A stretch of 13,361 nucleotides of DNA from an uncultured Flavobacteriales bacterium (GTDB lineage Bacteria; Bacteroidota; Bacteroidia; Flavobacteriales_D; Sanyastnellaceae). This document shows positions 7,578-13,361 of the stretch, one piece after another (the stretch's first letter is position 1; each line of letters opens with the position of its first letter). The position numbers were made by a program, and so were the translations under genes. The notes under the pieces are model-generated. The model was not told the origin of the DNA, searched no databases, and saw nothing but the letters and a program-made list of their open reading frames with translations. Location of the stretch: positions 1 through 13,361 of the forward strand of contig CALKUW010000050.1 in NCBI GenBank assembly GCA_937996585.1, in the 5' to 3' direction.

Positions 7578-10483
7578 TTGCCGGTCGCCCTGCATTCAGT
7601 CGCTTCTACCGGAGCCAAGTCAACGGCTGATACGGGACAGTTTTCAGCGCCGTCCAGGCCATAAGCCCAAAGGCCGGTTTGAATCTGTGGCCAACCGAGC
7701 GGCCACTCCCAACTCTGGCCGGTGATGTCCCAATCCACCGCGCCCCCCTGGCAGCCGAGGTCAAGGGTGCCGGCAGCCCAGCCCGTCAAGTGGCTTCCGA
7801 AATGATTGGCTCCACCCTGCAAGCAGGCGAGGGGCGCCAGCTCAAAGGACATGTGCAGATCATTGTAATGGAAGCTGTTCCATCCACCGCCTCCTTCATG
7901 ACACATGATGAGCAGTCCACGGTCCATTTTGGTGCCGACTTCATTGGAATGGAACCTGCAGCAAGCCAGCTCGCACCGGGCATGGCGGCAAGACAGGCCG
8001 ATGCCGTTGTTGGTCCACTCCGAATCCTCGATTCTGATGCGCCCTGGTCCCTGCAAGGTCAGGGCATTGGGGGCCTCTTCGAATTGGCAGGATTCGATGA
8101 GGTGGGATGGGCTCGACAGCAGCCCCGCATGGTGGATCGGATTCTGCTTGAATATGGCGTTCATCCATCTGATCCGGTCTTCCCGCATGGATATTTCACC
8201 CCCGGTGAACAAGGCATCCGCCACCCGGAAGTCTCCCGTTGAATGTTCCAAACGGATGGACAGTGACTGGTGTTCAGTCAGCTGCAAGGGGCCTTCGATG
8301 GCCATGGTGTCTGACGCTGTTCCCCGCCAATGACAATCATTGAAAACCCAACCGGAACCCAATGCTCCCCGCCATGTGCTTGCTCCCATCATGAGGATGT
8401 TCACCTGGTGCTGTTCCCAAGCGCCGGTTCCCGCAACGTAGACCTTTCCGTTGGGCTCCACCTTCCAATGCGCATCACCCAGAACCGACTGCAGTGACCA
8501 ATGGCTGTCTTCGGCCAGTTGCAGGTGCGCAGCCGCCTGGGTCTGAATCATGGCATCAGGCGCCATCTGATGTTGCCAAAGTGCCCCTTCATCAAGAGAG
8601 ACCGTGCCGTCGAGTTGGAAGTGGCTTTCGGATTGCTGCGTCCATAGAGCTGCAGAGGGGGTGTTGACCCTCGCTCCCGGCAAACATTCGAACACCGCTT
8701 CGGAACGCTGGTCCAATATTCCGCCGTCGATGATCAATTGGGCTTCCGGTTCCAAGGTCATGGTGCTTCCCGGATGAAGGATCAGTTGACCGCGAAGGAA
8801 GATGGTGGCACCTGCTGACACAATCAAATGGGCAGTGGCGGATCCTCCACCCAATTCCAATTGTCCTTCCTCAAGGATTGAGATCACACCTGAACATGGG
8901 CCCAGCCGAAATTCACCGTGGGAACCGAGTGGGGCAGCACCGTCCCCGAATGTGCCTTCCGCGGACTGCAGGCACAGTCGACCGTCCACTGTGAGTCCCG
9001 GCAGATCCCAGTCACCGGTGTCGTTCAGCACAACTTCTTCATTGAGATCGCCCGGCAACAGCGGGCATTCCGTCATGTCAAGCTGGTTCAGTACGAAGGA
9101 CAGGTTGGCCGGGTTGATTTGACTGTGCGGCTCATTGTCTGCGCCATGGTGAATGGCATCAAAAGGGCTATGCATGGCCAGACTGTCCATTTGCCCGCCA
9201 TTCCATGGCGGCGGGATTCCCAGGGCACTGGGGGTAGGAATGAAACTGTGCAGGGCAACGATCTCTTCCGAGTCAATCGGTGGGATGTTCATTGGCCAGG
9301 GTACGTCCAGGGATTCCAAGGCTTCGTTGAATGCCAATGTGAATTGGAGCAGGGACGGACGTGTGCCACCCGGCAGGTGGTCCAATGACCATGAGGACCA
9401 ATCTGCCCCTCCCGTACCATATCCCACATTGGATTGAAGTGGCCAGGGCCAGCCTGATCCCTGCGGCATTTCGAGCCAACTGGTGACCGGGACAAAAGGG
9501 GCGGCCATGGGGTGTGCCGGATTCCCTGGAAAGGGATAGATCTCAATGTCGAGGATGCCGCCGATGTCACCAAACACTTCGGTTGGCAGGATGTCGTATT
9601 CGTAGTCGAGCAGCGGAGCTGTGCTGTTGGTCATGGGCGCCAGGCTTCCATTGGCAATGCCGGCTGTTCGGCAAGAAACAGGCCAGCCCAGGCTGTCAAG
9701 TGCCGTCTGGTATGCCTGTCGTAAGGAGCCCGGCAGGTGCTGTACAAGGAGCAACTGGCGTGCAGCCGGCGAAGCCAAGGCTTGCGGAAGTCCCCCAATG
9801 TCGGCGCCCTCGGCCAGTGCATGGATGACCTGCTGCAGGCCCAGAGGGACATTGGCTCCTTGGTGTGGGCTGTCCAGGCTGAGGTAAAGCTGGGTACAAT
9901 GCGGACTGCCAGAACTTTCCATTTCCGCCAGGGCAAGTCGGGCGATCTGTCCTCCCATGCTGGCGCCACTGACCACCATGGGGCGTGGGTCCGATCGGTG
10001 TTCCCGCAGGTGTTCGAGGATGTCAGCGAGGAGTTTGGCATTCCTGAAGATGTCCCCGGCACCTTGCTCGAAGTCGACAAGGACCGGTTGGAACCCGCGC
10101 GCCAGCAAAGAGTCCATCATGGCGGGCATGTACCCCAGCATGGGGTAGGAATCGGCGTCACAACCGTGAAATGCCTGCCATCCGAAGTCGCCCAGCTGGA
10201 AAGGACCTTCGGTACCGGTCAACCCAAAATCAATGCCCTCCACGAACACGAAAGGGCGTTCGAGACCATTTCCGTTGTCGTGGACGTAGACATGTGCCGC
10301 CACGTCGCCTGAAGGCAAAGCCAACACATGACGGAAAGGCTGGGCCGGGTAGGCAAGCCAGGGAGGCGACATGGGCGGAGCGGCGGGACATGCCGTTTCC
10401 TGGGCGTGGCTCGGTGCACATTGCATGAGCATCAGAAGCAGAAAGGCCATGGCGCCTCTCATGGAAATGGGGGTGTTCAACAT
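7562..10483 (-). CDS. Secreted alpha/beta hydrolase (PGAP1/lipase-like) fused to beta-helix region
   Basis: Predicted 973-aa exported two-part protein. A signal peptide (hydrophobic 11-20, cleavage near SHA-QE, residues 25-29) leads into an alpha/beta-hydrolase domain (about 50-470). This shows the nucleophile elbow GASMGG with Ser175, a following SLDSPHQGANVPLG block (202-215) as in PGAP1/lipase-like enzymes, and a candidate catalytic His453 in EPHSQIN; the acid residue is not certain. Residues about 480-940 are short repeating beta-strands rich in Gly, Ser, Leu and Ile (e.g. VSAGATIFLRGQLILHPGS, 555-573; IESCQFEEAPNALTL, 796-810), typical of a right-handed parallel beta-helix. An esterase or lipase acting at the surface or outside the cell is inferred; the substrate is unknown. 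It ends in ECRATGKKLTE with no recognisable type IX secretion C-terminal domain. The ATG at 10483 is preferred; 10462 (MRGAMAF) also gives a good signal peptide, and 10528 adds an unlikely N-terminus. Confidence 0.8.
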   Translation of the reverse strand: MLNTPISMRGAMAFLLLMLMQCAPSHAQETACPAAPPMSPPWLAYPAQPFRHVLALPSGDVAAHVYVHDNGNGLERPFVFVEGIDFGLTGTEGPFQLGDFGWQAFHGCDADSYPMLGYMPAMMDSLLARGFQPVLVDFEQGAGDIFRNAKLLADILEHLREHRSDPRPMVVSGASMGGQIARLALAEMESSGSPHCTQLYLSLDSPHQGANVPLGLQQVIHALAEGADIGGLPQALASPAARQLLLVQHLPGSLRQAYQTALDSLGWPVSCRTAGIANGSLAPMTNSTAPLLDYEYDILPTEVFGDIGGILDIEIYPFPGNPAHPMAAPFVPVTSWLEMPQGSGWPWPLQSNVGYGTGGADWSSWSLDHLPGGTRPSLLQFTLAFNEALESLDVPWPMNIPPIDSEEIVALHSFIPTPSALGIPPPWNGGQMDSLAMHSPFDAIHHGADNEPHSQINPANLSFVLNQLDMTECPLLPGDLNEEVVLNDTGDWDLPGLTVDGRLCLQSAEGTFGDGAAPLGSHGEFRLGPCSGVISILEEGQLELGGGSATAHLIVSAGATIFLRGQLILHPGSTMTLEPEAQLIIDGGILDQRSEAVFECLPGARVNTPSAALWTQQSESHFQLDGTVSLDEGALWQHQMAPDAMIQTQAAAHLQLAEDSHWSLQSVLGDAHWKVEPNGKVYVAGTGAWEQHQVNILMMGASTWRGALGSGWVFNDCHWRGTASDTMAIEGPLQLTEHQSLSIRLEHSTGDFRVADALFTGGEISMREDRIRWMNAIFKQNPIHHAGLLSSPSHLIESCQFEEAPNALTLQGPGRIRIEDSEWTNNGIGLSCRHARCELACCRFHSNEVGTKMDRGLLIMCHEGGGGWNSFHYNDLHMSFELAPLACLQGGANHFGSHLTGWAAGTLDLGCQGGAVDWDITGQSWEWPLGWPQIQTGLWAYGLDGAENCPVSAVDLAPVEATECRATGKKLTE

Positions 10484-10613
10484 GGTGGTGCATTTGCGGG
10501 CCCTCCCTGTTCCGCAACCGCCGTTCACCTGTGTTCAACCGGATGTGTCGTGCAGGACAATGATGGGGGCGGATTGGTGAAAACCTGAGCCGATGACGAG
10601 CCGAAAAGGCGCA

Positions 10614-10641
10614 TTGACAAAGCCTTGACGGGCTATTTTCA
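10614..10641 (+). promoter_or_regulatory. Possible promoter just upstream of the SLC12 gene
   Basis: TTGACA at 10614-10619 precedes TATTTTCA at 10634-10641. The gap between the TTG (ending 10616) and TA is 17 nt, within the range given for Bacteroidota promoters, but the second element matches TAnnTTTG only partly. If used, transcription would start at or next to the ATG at 10646, giving a leaderless or nearly leaderless mRNA. That fits the lack of a Shine-Dalgarno sequence. The rest of the 162-bp divergent gap (10484-10645) shows no other clear element. Confidence 0.25.
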
Positions 10642-10645
10642 CACC

Positions 10646-12874
10646 ATGCAGGAAAAGGGACTGGGGACGTTTGCCGTTTTCATGACGGCCATCTCGACCA
10701 TTCTCGGGGCCATCCTGTTCCTTCGTTTCGGTTTCGCAGTGGCCCACGTGGGGCTATTGTCGACGCTGGCCATCATCCTGCTCGGCCATCTGGTGACCAT
10801 TCCCACGGCGCTTGCCGTAGCGGAAATCGCGACCAACCAGAAGGTGGAAGGCGGCGGGGCGTATTACATGATCAGCCGCTCGTTTGGACTTTCCATCGGT
10901 GGGGCCATCGGCATCGCGCTCTTCCTCAGTCAGGCCATCAGTGTGGCCTTTTACATCATTGCCTTCACGGTTTCAACACGGGGTCTGACGGCCTGGCTGG
11001 AAGCGACGCAGGGTATTTCATTGCAGTCCTGGCAGATCAATTATGGATTCATGGCGCTCCTTACCCTGTTGATGCTGACCAAGGGGGCGCAGGTGGGGGT
11101 CAAGGCCCTGTACGGTGTGGTCGCCGTGTTGGTACTCGCACTCATCAGTTTCTTCTTTGGAACCGGCGAGCCCCAGGCTGAACTCGACATTCTAAGGACC
11201 ATCGACGCGCAGTTCGTTACCGGGGATGGAAGGACCATCAATCGGTACTCGTTCATCGAGGTCTTCACCTTCATTTTCCCCGCCTTCACGGGCATCGCGG
11301 CCGGCCTCGGTCTGAGCGGAGACCTGAAGGATCCGGCCACCGCCATTCCCAAGGGCACGCTGTGGGCAACGGTGGCCGGCATCGTCGTATACATCGCAGT
11401 AGCGCTCAAGTTCTGGGTCAGCGCGAGCCCCGAGCAGCTCGCGTCCGACGAGCTCTACATGGAGGCCATCGCCATTTGGCCTCCGCTCATTCCGATGGGT
11501 CTGGCGGCAGCGGCTGTGTCGAGCGCACTGGGCAGTGTCATCATAGCGCCCCGTACCCTGCAGGCACTGGCGGTGGACCGAATTTTTCCGCGGGCCATCG
11601 GTGTGCAGTTGAAGCGGGGCAGGAAGTCCGATAACGAGCCCATCATCGCCTCCATCGTGACCTGCGCCATCGGGTTCGTTTTCGTCTCCTTGGGTGACAT
11701 CAATGCTGTGGCCGAGATCATTTCCATGTTCTTCATGGTGACCTATGGCGCCATCTGCCTGGTCAGCCTCTTTGAGCATTTCGCAGCCAGTCCAAGCTAC
11801 CGGCCCACATTCCGCTCACATTGGTTCCTCAGCCTTATCGGGGCGGTGACCTGTTTCTACCTGATGTTCCTGATGAACTTCAGCTATGCGCTGGGCAGCC
11901 TGCTCATCATGACGGCGATTTACACGGGCCTGTCGCGCAGGGGGGAGCGGGGGATGGTCGCCCTGTTCCGGGGCATGCTGTTCCAATTGAGCCGCTACCT
12001 GCAATTGACCCTGCAGCGGCGGGATACAGCGGAGTTGGACCGGAAGGACTGGCGTCCCATGTTGCTCGGGGTCAGCCAGGACACATTCCGCCGACCGGGG
12101 GCCTTCGACATGGTGCGGTGGATCGCGCACCGACAGGGCTTCGGAACCTATGTCCACCTCATTGAGGGGCGATTGGATGCCCGCACCTTCCGAAGCTCCA
12201 TCCGAGCCAAGCAAGGCCTCGCGGACATGGGCAAGGCCGTGAGGAGCCGAGTCAGCATGTCCACGGTGGTGTCCCCATCCTACACATCTGCCATCGCCCA
12301 GTGCGTGCAGCTCCCGGGCATCAGCGGACAAGGCAACAATGCCATTCTGCTTGAGTACATCGACGAGCAACCCCAGAGCGCAGAGGAGCTGGTGGCGAAT
12401 TACGATCTGTTGCGCGGCTCCAACCTCGACCTCTGTCTGCTGCGGTCCAGTTTCAAGGGATTTGGTGAAAAGCGGACCATCCACATCTGGATCACCCCTG
12501 AGGATTCCGCCAACGCCAACCTCATGATTCTCATGGCCTACGTCCTCCAAGGACACCCCGATTGGCGCGAGTCGAACATCGAGGTGTTCTCCATCTACAG
12601 GGACGGTGACCGTGCAAAGAAGGAACAGGCCCTGCGCGATCAGATCCAGGCCGGGCGCATCCCTGTGAGCCAGCAGAACATCGAAATGGTGGAGGAGATG
12701 CCCGGCGACGTCAAGGAAGAGTTGATCGATGGGCGCAGCAAGTTTGCAGACCTCACCTTCATCGGATTCAACGACGCCGATATCCGCAAGGAGGGGGTGA
12801 AGTTTTTCGAAGCGCATCACGGGATAGGCAACATCCTCTTCGTCGACGCCCATGAGGAGGTCGCACTCGATTGA
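10646..12874 (+). CDS. SLC12-type cation-chloride cotransporter (APC superfamily)
   Basis: Predicted 742-aa inner-membrane secondary transporter for coupled cation and chloride movement. Residues 1-430 hold about 12 hydrophobic helices, and 435-742 form a cytosolic C-terminal domain. SLC12 hallmarks are visible: GAILFLRFGFAVAHVG in TM1 (21-36), GGAYYMISRSFG in TM3 (70-81), FPAFTGIAAG with SGDLKDPATAIPKGT in TM6 (211-238), and APRTLQAL after TM8 (301-308). The C-terminal domain keeps KDWRPMLLG (467-475) and an IHIWITPEDSANANLMILM block, like the eukaryotic cotransporter tail. From a remembered alignment to human NKCC1, Ser292/Ser293 match the TM8 sodium-site serines and Tyr103 the K+-site tyrosine (Tyr383), suggesting Na+- and K+-dependent transport; this is inference. 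Start: the ATG at 10646 opens directly on the conserved region, whereas the TTG at 10625 adds seven unrelated residues. aroQ follows 10 bp later on the same strand. Confidence 0.9.
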   Translation: MQEKGLGTFAVFMTAISTILGAILFLRFGFAVAHVGLLSTLAIILLGHLVTIPTALAVAEIATNQKVEGGGAYYMISRSFGLSIGGAIGIALFLSQAISVAFYIIAFTVSTRGLTAWLEATQGISLQSWQINYGFMALLTLLMLTKGAQVGVKALYGVVAVLVLALISFFFGTGEPQAELDILRTIDAQFVTGDGRTINRYSFIEVFTFIFPAFTGIAAGLGLSGDLKDPATAIPKGTLWATVAGIVVYIAVALKFWVSASPEQLASDELYMEAIAIWPPLIPMGLAAAAVSSALGSVIIAPRTLQALAVDRIFPRAIGVQLKRGRKSDNEPIIASIVTCAIGFVFVSLGDINAVAEIISMFFMVTYGAICLVSLFEHFAASPSYRPTFRSHWFLSLIGAVTCFYLMFLMNFSYALGSLLIMTAIYTGLSRRGERGMVALFRGMLFQLSRYLQLTLQRRDTAELDRKDWRPMLLGVSQDTFRRPGAFDMVRWIAHRQGFGTYVHLIEGRLDARTFRSSIRAKQGLADMGKAVRSRVSMSTVVSPSYTSAIAQCVQLPGISGQGNNAILLEYIDEQPQSAEELVANYDLLRGSNLDLCLLRSSFKGFGEKRTIHIWITPEDSANANLMILMAYVLQGHPDWRESNIEVFSIYRDGDRAKKEQALRDQIQAGRIPVSQQNIEMVEEMPGDVKEELIDGRSKFADLTFIGFNDADIRKEGVKFFEAHHGIGNILFVDAHEEVALD

Positions 12875-12884
12875 CCATAGCACC

Positions 12885-13307
12885 ATGTCCCAGCACATCC
12901 ACATCGTCAACGGTCCCAACCTCAACCTGCTCGGCAAGCGGGAACCCGAGCAATACGGCTCGGCCTCCTTCGAGGAATACCTCGAAACCCTGCGCACGGC
13001 TTTCCCGGCCTTGGAGCTGTCTTATTTCCAATCGAATGTGGAGGGCGAACTGATCAACCACCTCCACGAGGTGGGCTTTTCCTCCTCGGGCATCGTGCTC
13101 AATGCGGGCGGTTACACCCACACTTCAGTCGCCTTGCGCGATGCCGTCGCCGCCATCGAGGCACCGGTCATCGAAGTGCACATTACCAACATTCACGCGC
13201 GGGAGGAATTCAGGCACGTGAGTCTGCTCAGTCCTGTGAGCAAGGCGGTGATCTGTGGCCTTGGACTTGAAGGCTATGCCGCCGCGGTCCGGTCCCTATG
13301 CGCCTGA
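12885..13307 (+). CDS. aroQ: 3-dehydroquinate dehydratase, type II
   Basis: Predicted 140-aa cytoplasmic enzyme that converts 3-dehydroquinate to 3-dehydroshikimate, the third step of the shikimate pathway to aromatic amino acids; the type II enzyme is normally a dodecamer. Seen: the N-terminal strand and loop IHIVNGPNLNLLGKREPEQYG (split at residues 5-25), with lid Arg19 and catalytic Tyr24, the substrate-binding NAGGYTHTS segment (73-81), and the EVHITNIHAREEFRH block (97-111) containing the second catalytic residue His104. All active-site residues expected for the family are present and the length is normal. The ATG at 12885 is chosen by homology; an in-frame ATG at 12852 lies inside the transporter gene and adds eleven unrelated residues. 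The 10-bp gap to the upstream transporter suggests cotranscription. No Shine-Dalgarno is close enough to the start. Confidence 0.95.
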   Translation: MSQHIHIVNGPNLNLLGKREPEQYGSASFEEYLETLRTAFPALELSYFQSNVEGELINHLHEVGFSSSGIVLNAGGYTHTSVALRDAVAAIEAPVIEVHITNIHAREEFRHVSLLSPVSKAVICGLGLEGYAAAVRSLCA

Positions 13308-13361
13308 GCCGGCCGACTCCACTTTGAGCGCGAGGCGCTCGATGGCCGGACGAAGGAGCCG
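13296..13361 (-). CDS. Possible 3' end of an unidentified gene (partial)
   Basis: On the minus strand a frame enters from the right edge and runs for 21 codons (RLLRPAIERLALKVESAGSG then A) to a TAG at 13296-13298. The amphipathic helix-like pattern ending in a short Ser/Gly/Ala tail looks like a protein C-terminus, but it is too short to identify. It would overlap the end of aroQ by 12 bp in a convergent arrangement. Another minus-strand frame is also open here, so this is a tentative call. Confidence 0.3.
   Translation of the reverse strand, partial: RLLRPAIERLALKVESAGSGA
13309..13349. repeat. Nested inverted repeats after aroQ
   Basis: An inner perfect 6-bp inverted repeat GAGCGC-GAG-GCGCTC (13326-13340) sits inside an outer pair CCGGCC (13309-13314) and GGCCGG (13344-13349), 2 nt past the aroQ stop. 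It could end the transporter-aroQ transcript, but no T-run follows on either strand. It may simply be coding sequence of the gene entering from the right. Confidence 0.3.

Noticed and set aside
10535..10747. 70-codon minus-strand frame in the divergent gap upstream of the transporter
   Set aside because: It overlaps the first 100 bp of the transporter gene and has no recognisable features or start context.
11816..12997. 393-codon open frame antisense to the transporter and aroQ genes
   Set aside because: It spans two genes with clear homology on the other strand and shows no family motif of its own.
1..13361. Defence system, mobile element, CRISPR array or biosynthetic cluster
   Set aside because: No direct-repeat array, transposase, integrase, restriction, toxin-antitoxin or synthase motif was seen on either strand; all genes are accounted for by envelope, flavoprotein, transport and shikimate functions.

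Overview
The window is protein-coding almost end to end, has a high G+C content (about 60% by eye), and reads as a chromosomal segment of a member of the Bacteroidota. The grounds are: a secreted protein with a carboxypeptidase-regulatory-like domain plus tetratricopeptide repeats, an outer-membrane barrel protein with thrombospondin type 3 calcium repeats and SPOR domains, a secreted hydrolase fused to a beta-helix, mostly absent Shine-Dalgarno sequences, and a TAnnTTTG-type promoter element. The exact order cannot be fixed from sequence reading; a high-GC Flavobacteriales-like marine lineage is a guess.

Layout. (1) 44-1636 (+): large FAD-dependent dehydrogenase of the COG2509 type. (2) 1647-3611 (-): outer-membrane barrel protein with TSP3 repeats and two SPOR domains. 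It lies 44 bp downstream of (3) 3656-4849 (-), a glycine/D-amino-acid-oxidase-family flavoprotein, in the same direction. (4) 4939-7554 (+): exported TPR/coiled-coil protein, transcribed divergently from gene 3 across an 89-bp gap. (5) 7562-10483 (-): secreted alpha/beta hydrolase joined to a beta-helix region, convergent with gene 4 across 7 bp. (6) 10646-12874 (+): SLC12-type cation-chloride cotransporter, followed after 10 bp by (7) 12885-13307 (+), aroQ (type II 3-dehydroquinate dehydratase). (8) 13296-13361 (-): possible 3' end of a gene running in from the right.

How they relate. No single pathway links the genes. Genes 3 and 2 may be cotranscribed, as may 6 and 7. Genes 2, 4 and 5 are all predicted to be exported, giving an envelope-rich middle section between flavoprotein and housekeeping genes. 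No RNA gene, insertion sequence, CRISPR array, phage gene or recombinase was seen, and no intergenic gap exceeds 165 bp. I see no clear new multi-gene system. The points most worth a second look are the domain architectures of genes 2, 4 and 5 and the apparently intact Na+ and K+ site residues of the bacterial SLC12 transporter.
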